A DNA stretch of 14,132 nucleotides from Thalassolituus sp. (GCA_029212275.1 JARGOI010000023.1:1-14132); one strand, 5' to 3'. Shown: positions 1 through 6,334, numbered from the stretch's first letter. Made by a program: numbers and translations. The notes: a model not told the origin generated them from the sequence alone.

Positions 1-89
1 CCACATTGATTTCTTTTTACCCAAGAGTTACTAACCCAATTAATGTCATCTTGTTTTGTAGGCGTAATTTCAGTTGAAATTACTGTCAT
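1..89 (-). CDS. Possible 5' end of an unidentified gene, cut by the window edge
   Basis: An ATG at 89 (minus strand) opens a frame that stays open for 29 codons to the window edge. It starts MTVISTEITPTKQDDINWVSN and goes on with SWVKRNQC. It begins 13 bases after the cueR stop codon in the same direction, so it could be the next gene of that transcript. I see no convincing Shine-Dalgarno sequence before the ATG, and an open frame this short can occur by chance. The stretch DINWVSNSWVKR faintly recalls the start of small phage-type GNAT proteins, but that is only an impression. Function unknown. Confidence 0.35.
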   Translation of the reverse strand, partial: MTVISTEITPTKQDDINWVSNSWVKRNQC

Positions 90-102
90 CTATGGATTGC
101 GG

Positions 103-537
103 CTAAGAAATTTCAGGACCAGAGTCTGATTTTTGTAAACCGTTAACATCTGCAAGATACAGTGCACTCAAAATAGGGCATTCAGGCTTATCATCCCCTG
201 CACAGCAATCAGAAAGCGTTGTAAGTATTGATGCCATACGCTGAAATTCTTGAATTTTTCGCGTCAACTCGTTGATGTGTGACTCGACTAATTTTTTTAC
301 ATCAGCACTCTGGCGCGAATGGTTCCCCCACAGACAGAGAAGTTCCCCTGTTTGTGCCAGAGAGAAACCTAATTCCCGACATCGGCGTATAAAATGTAAT
401 TTGTACACATCAATATCGCGGAACATCCGATACCCGGCTGCAGTTCTGGCTACTTCCGGTATTAATCCCGCCTCTTCATAATAGCGGATCATTTTTGCGG
501 AAACTCCGGATAACCGGGCAGCATCACCAATGTTCAT
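103..537 (-). CDS. cueR: CueR-type Cu(I)-responsive MerR-family regulator (intact copy)
   Basis: This is a 144-residue MerR-family activator. The N-terminal winged helix (about residues 1-70, with MIRYYEEAGLIP) binds DNA, a dimerisation helix follows (about 75-110), and a metal-binding loop ends the core. The loop reads CCAGDDKPECP, placing Cys112 and Cys120 at the same numbers as the two Cu(I) ligands of E. coli CueR. Ser77, typical of sensors of monovalent ions, is also kept. Residues 121-144 are a longer tail than usual. The start is supported by GGGAGG a few bases upstream. No copper exporter lies beside it; instead a CueR-type promoter lies about 120 bases upstream (665-695), which suggests a copA-cueR operon that lost copA. 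It is the only intact CueR in the window, since the copA-linked copy is broken. Cu(I)/Ag(I) sensing is inferred from the ligands. Confidence 0.9.
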   Translation of the reverse strand: MNIGDAARLSGVSAKMIRYYEEAGLIPEVARTAAGYRMFRDIDVYKLHFIRRCRELGFSLAQTGELLCLWGNHSRQSADVKKLVESHINELTRKIQEFQRMASILTTLSDCCAGDDKPECPILSALYLADVNGLQKSDSGPEIS

Positions 538-579
538 CCTTACCTCCCAAAATGTATTCTGTTGATACCAGATCCAGTT

Positions 580-645
580 TCAAATGACGTCGTTTCCGGC
601 GCTCTTACCTTGCATACGTAGTGATACGGTTACCGTCTGGCTCAT
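580..645 (-). pseudogene. 21-codon ORF behind the CueR promoter, possible remnant of a copA start
   Basis: Between the CueR-type promoter and cueR lies a short ORF reading MSQTVTVSLRMQGKSAGNDV and one further residue. Its start resembles CopA N-termini (MSQT as in E. coli CopA as I remember it; xVSLxxxG as in the copy at 9570), but it ends before any GMTCxxC motif. There is no good ribosome-binding site. I read it tentatively as what is left after deletion of copA between its start and cueR; chance is a real alternative. The rest of 538-757 shows no gene. Confidence 0.25.
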
Positions 646-664
646 CAATATTGAGTCGATATCC

Positions 665-695
665 AGCCTAAACCTTCCTGTGGCGGTAAGGTCAA
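665..695 (-). promoter_or_regulatory. CueR-type promoter upstream of cueR (19-bp spacer)
   Basis: On the minus strand, -35 TTGACC (695-690) and -10 TAGGCT (670-665) are separated by 19 bases. Inside lies the dyad ACCTT-N11-AAGGT (692-672). The long spacer with a central dyad is the hallmark of promoters twisted open by MerR-family activators, and ACCTT...AAGGT is the CueR half-site as at E. coli copA. It would drive the 21-codon ORF and cueR, giving copper-induced autoregulation. Confidence 0.75.
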
Positions 696-757
696 GAAAA
701 AAGATCATCAAGATAAGCTGTATAAGAAACCAGATGTGACGAAAATACTCATCTCCC

Positions 758-1705
758 TTATGACCACATACTTAATGACTCAAAACACTCTTCTTTGGGT
801 TTAGAAAGAATGCTATCTCTAGTGGAATCATTTTTATATTCGCCAACACTCACTAATTCCCATGATTCGACATCATTCAACAACGCAAGCATCAACTTAT
901 TATTTAATGCATGACCTGACTTATAAGCATGGTAGGCGCCAATAATATTATGGCCTGATACGAAGAGGTCTCCAATCGCATCCAGTGTTTTATGTCGCAC
1001 AAGTTCGTTGTTAAATCGCAGACCTTCCGGGTTCAGAACGCTATATTCATCAAGACCTATCGCATTATTCAAACTTGCCCCTAACCCAAGACCTTTTTGT
1101 TGTAGAAGTTCTACATCACGAACAAATCCAAAAGTTCTGGCATCAGCAATCTCGCCAATATAGTTTTCTTTCGACACTTCAATATTTAATCTATTGGTCT
1201 CAGCAGAAATCAAGGGATGCTTAAAATCAATCATAAAATCGATCGAGAACTTAGAGTCTGGATGCAAAAGAGCCCATTTGTCGCCATCTTTTACGGAAAC
1301 CGTTTTTTTTATCAGCAGATATTTTTTTAGCGCACACTGCTCTATCAAACCAGCGTGCATTATTGAATATATGAATCCTCTGGCACTCCCATCGAGAATG
1401 GGAAGTTCTGGAGCATCGAGCTCCACCAAGAGGTTATCAAGTCCCATGCTGGACACCGCAGAGAGGAAATGTTCGATTGTTGAAACTCGAACTCCCTGAG
1501 GGTTGATAATGCTTGTTGCCAGCATAGTGTCATGAATCTGATCGGCACGGAGCTGAATATCAACAACAGGAGTTACATCTGTTCTACGGAACCGTATGCC
1601 ACTATTGGCACCAGCAGGCATGATTTTCATGTTAACGGTTTTACCGCTATGCAAGCCAATACCGTTTAACTCAACAATATTCTTGATAGTTTTTTGCTTG
1701 ATCAT
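758..1705 (-). CDS. lpxC: LpxC, UDP-3-O-acyl-N-acetylglucosamine deacetylase (accessory copy)
   Basis: LpxC is the cytoplasmic zinc amidase that carries out the committed step of lipid A synthesis. This 315-residue protein keeps the E. coli residues at identical numbers: Glu78 and His79 (STIEHF), His238, Asp242 and Asp246 (VRHKTLDAIGD) and His265 (KSGHALNNK). Catalysis and zinc binding therefore look intact. The ATG is preceded by AGAGG. The C-terminus differs from the E. coli enzyme: the Leu-Ala...Ala-Val-Leu-Ala tail recognised by the FtsH protease is replaced by a longer tail ending EECFESLSMWS. The gene lies among metal-resistance genes, behind a MerR-type promoter (1815-1845) that matches the Zn/Cd/Pb ATPase operator, and an upstream ORF overlaps its start. 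I infer a second, metal-induced and perhaps proteolysis-resistant LpxC that adjusts outer-membrane LPS under metal stress. Confidence 0.93.
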   Translation of the reverse strand: MIKQKTIKNIVELNGIGLHSGKTVNMKIMPAGANSGIRFRRTDVTPVVDIQLRADQIHDTMLATSIINPQGVRVSTIEHFLSAVSSMGLDNLLVELDAPELPILDGSARGFIYSIMHAGLIEQCALKKYLLIKKTVSVKDGDKWALLHPDSKFSIDFMIDFKHPLISAETNRLNIEVSKENYIGEIADARTFGFVRDVELLQQKGLGLGASLNNAIGLDEYSVLNPEGLRFNNELVRHKTLDAIGDLFVSGHNIIGAYHAYKSGHALNNKLMLALLNDVESWELVSVGEYKNDSTRDSILSKPKEECFESLSMWS

Positions 1706-1787
1706 GGAGACCTCTATTTGCTCTAGCGACTAGGCAGAACGTCTGCAACAAGGCTCCATTAATGATTCCCCCTATTGCCCTGTTCAT
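1671..1787 (-). CDS. 38-residue upstream ORF overlapping the start of lpxC
   Basis: The lpxC transcript would begin near 1808 and first meet an ATG at 1787, preceded by GCGAGGAC. The frame encodes 38 residues (MNRAIGGIINGALLQTFCLV, then ARANRG... ending QEYC). The middle is hydrophobic (about residues 4-21), so it could be a tiny membrane peptide. It ends 35 bases inside lpxC in another frame, an arrangement that could couple or limit lpxC translation. I do not recognise the product. A chance ORF is possible, but the ribosome-binding site and its position just after the predicted transcript start argue for translation. Confidence 0.4.
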   Translation of the reverse strand: MNRAIGGIINGALLQTFCLVARANRGLHDQAKNYQEYC

Positions 1788-1814
1788 CGTCCTCGCTACT
1801 CTCGACTTGGTTCC

Positions 1815-1845
1815 ATTAAAAACCCTAAAGTTGATATAGGGTCAA
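1815..1845 (-). promoter_or_regulatory. PbrR/CadR-type promoter-operator driving lpxC
   Basis: On the minus strand, -35 TTGACC (1845-1840) and -10 TTTAAT (1820-1815) are separated by 19 bases. Inside lies the perfect inverted repeat ACCCTA-N9-TAGGGT (1842-1822). The -35, spacer length, -10 and operator spacing all match the promoter of the Zn/Cd/Pb ATPase at 5267-5297. The likely regulator is the MerR-family protein encoded at 5316-5768. The remaining DNA between here and 2017 holds only a weak hairpin. Confidence 0.8.
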
Positions 1846-1983
1846 GCTTTTATACGATATACACATGAAGCATCTTGCACGAGTCGCACTGACTGACCCG
1901 AGTTAGTTACCATCATATTCCTTATGGTTGAGACCATATGGAAATCAGTGAATTAAAAATATTTATTCATCCAAAACACAAAT

Positions 1984-1998
1984 GGTTTTAAGAAAACC
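1984..1998 (-). terminator. Weak hairpin after the AraC/CsoR-like pair
   Basis: GGTTTT-N3-AAAACC is a perfect 6-bp stem about 20 bases beyond the stop codon of the CsoR-like gene. On the minus strand it is followed by ATTTGTGTTTTGG, T-rich but not a clean T run. It could be a modest terminator separating this pair from the lpxC promoter. Confidence 0.35.
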
Positions 1999-2017
1999 TA
2001 ACCCCCTTCTTGTAAAA

Positions 2018-2287
2018 TTATTCAAGATAGTCAAGTATATTTTTTATATTGTCAATTAGGGCCACATGCAGGTCAGGGTCATCACATTCATCTGAATGGC
2101 AATAGGAAATATGTTGAAGTATAATTCTTTTTTTGAATTCGCTAACGGTGCACTCCAACTCATACACCGACCGTACGATATCAATACAAGGTTCATCATC
2201 GATTAAAAAATCCTGCATTTTATTATATTTATCAGCCAGCTCTTCTATCATAGGAATCAATACGGGGTCATTAACTAACATTGGCAT
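2018..2287 (-). CDS. Small CsoR/FrmR-like (DUF156) protein with Cu(I)-type ligands but no DNA-binding residues
   Basis: This is an 89-residue, probably all-helical protein. It contains Cys34, His59 and Cys63 in C-X24-H-X3-C spacing, the same as the Cu(I) ligands of the repressor CsoR (Cys36, His61, Cys65 in M. tuberculosis). Surrounding text also fits: FLIDDEPCIDIV resembles the CsoR stretch before and after its first ligand, and LQHISYC resembles the ligand pair in helix 2. A second cluster follows (Cys63-His64, Cys68). The basic residues CsoR uses to hold DNA are absent: the aligned N-terminal helix is MIEELADKYNKMQDF, and the position of Arg52 is Glu. The gene starts 14 bases before the last base of the AraC-type gene's coding frame ends, overlapping it, with AGGAG just upstream; ATG 2281 is an alternative start. 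I infer a metal-sensing partner of the AraC protein rather than a repressor by itself. Confidence 0.7.
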   Translation of the reverse strand: MPMLVNDPVLIPMIEELADKYNKMQDFLIDDEPCIDIVRSVYELECTVSEFKKRIILQHISYCHSDECDDPDLHVALIDNIKNILDYLE

Positions 2288-2675
2288 ATCTCTCCTCATC
2301 GTCTGAAAGTAAAGATGGACACAGCGCTGATAAATCCCAACTCCCTTGCTTACGGTACCGACCGGGAGGAAGATGAAACTTGTTTTTGAAAGCTCTCGTG
2401 AAAGTTTGTTGCGAATCAAAACCATACTGAAGAGCAATGTCCAGAACTGTTCTGGAAGTTAGTTTCAGATCGATGGCAGCGCAGGATAATCGACGAGAGC
2501 GAACATATTCACCCCGCGCAATGCCGGTCGCCTGTTTAAATAAACGTTGAAAATGCCATCGTGAATAACCAGATTTTTCAGCAATGATTTCTACTGGCAA
2601 GGTTTTATTCAATGAACATTCAACCCACTGTACAATATCTTCGACAACACTTTCAGAATATTTTTTGGTGTCCAT
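2271..2675 (-). CDS. AraC-family activator of the Rob/SoxS/MarA type, DNA-binding domain only
   Basis: The 134-residue protein is almost entirely a double helix-turn-helix AraC/XylS domain. Residues about 23-50 (AEKSGYSRWHFQRLFKQATG) and 78-100 (LDIALQYGFDSQQTFTRAFK) are the two recognition units. The closest family I recognise is the N-terminal domain of Rob, including the WDLSALCP stretch after the domain, but Rob's C-terminal GyrI-like effector domain is missing. SoxS and MarA are also single-domain. The start is supported by GAGGGGGAG before the ATG at 2675. The gene overlaps the CsoR-like gene downstream, so the two are translated together. Upstream lie an 8-base direct repeat TCAAACCA and a CATATT-N5-AATATG dyad (2686-2717) that could be autoregulatory sites. 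Target genes are unknown; metal or efflux genes are plausible. Confidence 0.88.
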   Translation of the reverse strand: MDTKKYSESVVEDIVQWVECSLNKTLPVEIIAEKSGYSRWHFQRLFKQATGIARGEYVRSRRLSCAAIDLKLTSRTVLDIALQYGFDSQQTFTRAFKNKFHLPPGRYRKQGSWDLSALCPSLLSDDEERYANVS

Positions 2676-2685
2676 CCGCTCCCCC

Positions 2686-2717
2686 TCAAACCATATTCGA
2701 TAAATATGTTCAAACCA
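2686..2717. promoter_or_regulatory. Direct repeat and dyad upstream of the AraC-type gene
   Basis: TCAAACCA occurs twice 24 bases apart (2686 and 2710), and between the copies sits CATATT-CGATA-AATATG (2692-2708). AraC-family proteins commonly bind direct repeats near their own promoter. This is a candidate operator; no clear -35/-10 pair was found. Confidence 0.3.
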
Positions 2718-2723
2718 GAATAC

Positions 2724-2761
2724 GGTCTCTGAGTCTGTCGTCCATGAAGAACTCAGAGACC
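2724..2761. terminator. 11-bp perfect stem-loop between the Zn/Cd/Pb ATPase and the AraC-type gene
   Basis: GGTCTCTGAGT (2724-2734) pairs perfectly with ACTCAGAGACC (2751-2761) across a 16-base loop. It begins 8 bases after the ATPase stop codon on the minus strand, the position of a terminator. It lacks a T run on the minus strand, so it may be an attenuator or mRNA-stabilising 3' end instead. Confidence 0.45.
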
Positions 2762-2768
2762 CAACTCT

Positions 2769-5234
2769 TTATTTTCGTAATAATCTCAGGCCATTTGCCA
2801 CAACCAGAAGACTGGCACCAACATCAGCAAATACAGCCATCCACATGGTTCCCATTCCCATGAGCGTGAGTACAAGGAATACGGCTTTAATACCTAGAGC
2901 GAGGCTGATATTTTGTACAAGTAAGCTGTACGTTTGTCGGGACAATTTCACAAAGGCTGGTATTTTACGCAGGTCATCATCCATTAAAGCTACATCTGCA
3001 GTTTCAATCGCCGTATCAGTACCCATTGCTCCCATAGCAAAACCGATATCAGCTGCAGCCAGAGCCGGTGCATCATTGATACCATCACCAACCATCCCAG
3101 TGATTCCAATCCGTGAATGCTCTTCAACTGCACGATGTTTATCTTCTGGCAATTGATTCCCTCGAGCCTCATCAATTCCAACCTGAGATGCGATTGCTTT
3201 AGCTGTATGTGGGTTATCACCAGTCAGCATAATAGTTTTAACGCCAAGTTCATGAAGTTGTTCAATCGCTTCACGACTGCTGTTTTTAACAGTATCAGCA
3301 ACAGCGAACAGCCCAAGCACTTGCTTACCATCATTGAGTAAAATAACTGTTTTACCCTGGCTTTCCAGCCTTTGTACTGTTGCTTTAATCTCTGATGGAC
3401 AATTAAAGTGTTCTTCTGTCAAACGCAGGTTTCCAAGGTAAAAATCCTTACCTGTAATTACGCCATGCACACCTCGCCCAACAATCGCTTCAAAGCTGTC
3501 AACATCCTGCTTTTTCAAATCAGCAGAAGCATTCACAATTGCCAGTGAAACAGGGTGATCAGAGTAACTAGCGAGACTAGCTGCAGTAGTACGAACTTCA
3601 CGCTCGCTCCATCCATTGAATACCATTACGTCGGTTTGTACTGGTTTCCCATGGGTAATAGTTCCTGTTTTATCCAGCGCAAGGGCTTTTAGCTTACGTC
3701 CCTGCTCAAGATAAACACCGCCTTTAATGAGAATCCCTTTGCGAGCAGCTGCAGTAAGTCCACTGACAATCGTTACTGGCGTAGAAATAACCAGGGCACA
3801 TGGACACGCTATGACAAGCATAACTAAAGCTTTATAGATCCACTCCTGCCATGTTCCTGCCCCAAACAATGGTGGCAATACAGCAACCGCAACAGCAATA
3901 CCCATAACGACTGGGGTATAAATCTGGGAAAAGCGGTCAACAAAACGTTGTGTAGCTGCTTTGGCACCTTGCGCCTGCTCAACAGCATGAATGATTCGCG
4001 CAAGGGTTGTATTATTTGCAGCTGCAGTGACTTTATATTCAAAAGAGCCTGACTGATTTATTGTTCCAGCAAATACTGTATCGCCCGCGATTTTATCGAC
4101 AGGCATACTTTCACCTGTAATTGGAGCCTGGTTAATGGTGGTTTGACCTTTGACGATTTCTCCGTCGAGACCAATTCGTTCACCTGGTTTTACCCTAACA
4201 ATACTGCCCGGTTGTACGCTACTGGCGTCAACTTCCTGCCATGTTCCATCAGCTTGTTGGACCATTGCAGTTTCAGGAGTCAGGTTCATCAGTGAACCTA
4301 TTGCATTTCTGGCTCTATCGAGTGATTTGGCTTCTATTAGTTCAGCAATGGTGAATAACACCATAACCATCGCCGCTTCTGGCCACTGCCCAAGGACCAA
4401 AGCCCCAGTAACGGCAATACTCATTAGTGCATTGATATTCAAGTTGCCATTGCGAATCGAAATCCAACCTTTTTGGTAGGTTGTCAGACCACAAGAAAGC
4501 ACTGCTATCAAAGCCAACCCAGCTTCGAGCCAGTCAGGCATATCAGCCCAGTGCATCACTTCGGCTGCAAGAGCAGCTACGCCAGCCAGAGCTAATGGCC
4601 ACCAGGGCTTTTTTTTCTCCTGGGTATTTTTCTTGCCGCTAGTATTATCCGAAACTTCTGGCTCGAATCCCAACGAGCGAATTGCAGCCATGATCGCTTC
4701 AAGCGAATCCGGTGTATGAGTTACAGTCAAAACACGCTGCATCAGGTTGAAATCAAGCTCTTTAACAGAGCTCATTCCACCCAGTTTCTTTTTGATAAGA
4801 TTTTCTTCAACAGGACAATCCATCTGCATAATGCGAATTTCTGTCCGTAATCCACCAGCCACAACCTGCGAGCCCCCCAGGCTACTCAATTGTTCTGGAG
4901 CCGCGGAGCAACAATCCCCCTCATGGCCGTGATCGTGGCCTTCATGAGAATGCTCTTGCGCGGCATGATCATGGTTACATCCCTTATGATTATGCTCATC
5001 ATGCGAATGCCCTTCGCCGCCATGACTATGGGCATCATGATTATGGCCTTCATGGGAATGGTCATCACTGCATTTATTGTGATTATGAGCCTTCTGATCA
5101 TGTGCATGATCATTTGCTTTATGTGATTCACCAGTATTCTTAACCCGGAGTCCTGTCCCTAAATTGAACGTTTCACAGCAACTAGCCGCTTCGTCTCCTG
5201 CAGGGGTTTTGCTATTTTTTACACCACCACTCAT
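2769..5234 (-). CDS. zntA: Zn/Cd/Pb-exporting P1B-type ATPase with a histidine-rich N-terminus
   Basis: This inner-membrane pump exports divalent soft metals to the periplasm using ATP. The N-terminal ~110 residues hold about 22 histidines in HxH repeats (roughly residues 38-108), flanked by CC pairs. A heavy-metal-associated domain follows (about 129-193) with MDCPVEE, one cysteine where many relatives have two. Transmembrane helices, TGES (about 373), the metal-path motif CPC (about 477-479), the phosphorylated Asp of DKTGT (about 521) and GDGINDAPA complete a full P-type ATPase. CPC and the PbrR/CadR-type neighbour point to Zn/Cd/Pb rather than Cu. ATG 5240 is possible, but AGGA is better spaced for ATG 5234 (821 residues). 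It is divergent from the regulator at 5316 and shares its operator. CadA or PbrA would be equally fair names; the exact metal cannot be read from sequence. Confidence 0.93.
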   Translation of the reverse strand: MSGGVKNSKTPAGDEAASCCETFNLGTGLRVKNTGESHKANDHAHDQKAHNHNKCSDDHSHEGHNHDAHSHGGEGHSHDEHNHKGCNHDHAAQEHSHEGHDHGHEGDCCSAAPEQLSSLGGSQVVAGGLRTEIRIMQMDCPVEENLIKKKLGGMSSVKELDFNLMQRVLTVTHTPDSLEAIMAAIRSLGFEPEVSDNTSGKKNTQEKKKPWWPLALAGVAALAAEVMHWADMPDWLEAGLALIAVLSCGLTTYQKGWISIRNGNLNINALMSIAVTGALVLGQWPEAAMVMVLFTIAELIEAKSLDRARNAIGSLMNLTPETAMVQQADGTWQEVDASSVQPGSIVRVKPGERIGLDGEIVKGQTTINQAPITGESMPVDKIAGDTVFAGTINQSGSFEYKVTAAANNTTLARIIHAVEQAQGAKAATQRFVDRFSQIYTPVVMGIAVAVAVLPPLFGAGTWQEWIYKALVMLVIACPCALVISTPVTIVSGLTAAARKGILIKGGVYLEQGRKLKALALDKTGTITHGKPVQTDVMVFNGWSEREVRTTAASLASYSDHPVSLAIVNASADLKKQDVDSFEAIVGRGVHGVITGKDFYLGNLRLTEEHFNCPSEIKATVQRLESQGKTVILLNDGKQVLGLFAVADTVKNSSREAIEQLHELGVKTIMLTGDNPHTAKAIASQVGIDEARGNQLPEDKHRAVEEHSRIGITGMVGDGINDAPALAAADIGFAMGAMGTDTAIETADVALMDDDLRKIPAFVKLSRQTYSLLVQNISLALGIKAVFLVLTLMGMGTMWMAVFADVGASLLVVANGLRLLRK

Positions 5235-5266
5235 TTTCATTTCCTCATCTGCTAACTATACTGACT

Positions 5267-5297
5267 ATTAAAGACCCTGATCTAACTACAGGGTCAA
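5267..5297 (-). promoter_or_regulatory. MerR-type promoter-operator between the ATPase and its regulator
   Basis: On the minus strand, -35 TTGACC (5297-5292) and -10 TTTAAT (5272-5267) stand 19 bases apart around the perfect dyad ACCCTG-N9-CAGGGT (5294-5274). This is the PbrR/CadR/ZntR-type operator. On the plus strand a possible regulator promoter (TTTTCA at 5234, 17 bases, TATACT at 5257) would start transcription just before the operator, so bound regulator could repress itself. Confidence 0.85.
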
Positions 5298-5315
5298 GTG
5301 CATAAGGGGGGATGC

Positions 5316-5768
5316 ATGAAAATTGGTGAATTGGCCCGTAAGGCGGGTTGTCCGGTGGAAACTATTCGGTACTATGAGAAAAAAGGATTACTTCAAGCTC
5401 CATTAAGAGATATTGAAAATAACTACCGCTGTTACAACAATACTCATCTGGAAAAGTTGTTATTTATCCGACGCTGCCGCTCTCTTGATATGACTCATGA
5501 GGAAATACGTGCATTGCTACTGGCAATTAATAATCGCGGTAAAGACTGTGGCCCCATTGATGCAATAATCAGTGCCCATCTCACGCATGTTCAGCATCGT
5601 ATTAAAGAGCTATTAGCCCTGGAAACACAACTAAAAGAACTTAATGGCTATTGCAGCTCAGACCGGAGCGTGGACGAATGCGGGATAGTACAGAAATTGA
5701 CTGCTGATGAAGAGAATGGTGATCTTCCTTTAACCGTACCAACTGACCACTTGGGGGGGGTGCATTAG
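5316..5768 (+). CDS. cadR: PbrR/CadR-type Cd/Pb(II)-responsive MerR-family regulator
   Basis: This is a 150-residue MerR-family sensor-activator. The N-terminal winged helix (residues 1-70, IGELARKAGCPVETIRYYE) is followed by the dimerisation helix and a metal site. Cys78 (KDCGP), Cys113 (GYC) and Cys122 (DEC) fall at the numbers I recall for the three Pb(II)/Cd(II)-binding cysteines of PbrR691; CadR uses near-equivalent positions. The tail (about 130-150) ends with two histidines. A GTG at 5298 would add six residues, but AAGGGG is well placed for ATG 5316. It is divergent from the Zn/Cd/Pb ATPase and should act at the operator at 5274-5294, and by operator match at lpxC (1822-1842). Lead versus cadmium versus zinc preference is not decidable here. 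Confidence 0.92.
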   Translation: MKIGELARKAGCPVETIRYYEKKGLLQAPLRDIENNYRCYNNTHLEKLLFIRRCRSLDMTHEEIRALLLAINNRGKDCGPIDAIISAHLTHVQHRIKELLALETQLKELNGYCSSDRSVDECGIVQKLTADEENGDLPLTVPTDHLGGVH

Positions 5769-5795
5769 TGGTGTGCGCTTATAAGTTGATTAGAC

Positions 5796-5839
5796 TGATG
5801 GCGTAACACTAGCCCATACAGCTTTGTGCTACGCCATCA
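5796..5839. repeat. Long imperfect hairpin after the PbrR/CadR-type gene
   Basis: TGATGGCGTAACAC (5796-5809) pairs with GTGCTACGCCATCA (5826-5839), 14 bp with one mismatch and a 16-base loop. It lies 27 bases past the regulator stop codon. It may be the end of a transcript or a relic of an insertion; no coding content is seen from 5769 to 5933. Confidence 0.5.
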
Positions 5840-5840
5840 T

Positions 5841-5868
5841 GCCCTTAAAATAAGGGGTCGGGCTTTTT
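5841..5868 (+). terminator. Probable rho-independent terminator of the PbrR/CadR-type gene
   Basis: CCCTTA-AAA-TAAGGG (5842-5856) forms a compact stem, and the flanking GCCC (5841-5844) and GGGC (5860-5863) offer an alternative pairing that ends directly in CTTTTT. It is the first T-tailed hairpin downstream of the regulator on the plus strand. Confidence 0.5.
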
Positions 5869-5933
5869 CCATTTCGTTACCACGAGAACTACGTTGCACC
5901 GCCCCTTCTCTCTTACCGGGATGGCTTTTAGCA

Positions 5934-6320
5934 TCAGCGGTCATTAATGTCTGGTATTGGGCATTCAAATCGCTCATCCCCAGCACAGCTTTTGAACAGA
6001 GCTCTGAGTGTATATGCCATTCGTTGCATATTTTCCATACGTCGCTCTAAATCATCCATATGCTCTTGTGCCAGACGTTTAACATCGGCGCTCTGGCGAG
6101 ATTTGTCATTCCATAACTTGAGCAAATCGGCTATCTATTCAAGAGAAAAACCAAGGTCACGCGCACTGCGGATAAAAATCAGACGGTGGACATCATTGGG
6201 TGCATAATCACGGTAGCCTGCTTCGGTACGACCTATAGCAGGAATCAGACCAATTTGCTCGTAATAGCGAATCATCTTTGCGAAGATTCCTGATTCGTTC
6301 GATGCTTTACCAATGTTCAT
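5934..6320 (-). pseudogene. cueR: Broken CueR-type regulator (amber stop at codon 62)
   Basis: The frame reads as a complete 128-codon CueR: helix-turn-helix with AKMIRYYEQIGLIP, Ser77, and the metal loop CAGDERFECP with Cys112 and Cys120. It is interrupted by TAG at codon 62 (6137-6135), where CueR relatives read GFSxEQIAxLL, so one C-to-T change in a CAG codon explains it. Other changes also look like decay: NESGIF where relatives have an alanine/glycine-rich helix-turn, and Ser where an Arg is usual in FIRRARDLG. The start has a good ribosome-binding site (AGGGGAG). It sits right after the duplicated copA end, the usual copA-cueR order. A truncated 61-residue product would lack dimerisation and metal domains. 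Amber suppression or a sequencing error are the alternatives. Confidence 0.88.
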
Positions 6321-6334
6321 AACTCCCCTTTATC

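Noticed and set aside
2288..2437. Longer version of the CsoR-like protein starting at 2437
   Set aside because: The extra 50 residues lie wholly inside the AraC-type gene in another frame and have no family resemblance. AGGAG near 2287 marks the real start.
4890..5126. Plus-strand ORF rich in Met and Ile, apparently a small membrane protein
   Set aside because: It is the antisense reading of the His/Asp/Gly repeats of the ATPase N-terminus; the codon pattern of the repeat produces it. The minus-strand frame at 4886-5131 is rejected for the same reason.
5826..6050. Plus-strand ORF between the regulator and the broken cueR
   Set aside because: It runs antisense into cueR, begins in a hairpin region and has no ribosome-binding site or family resemblance.
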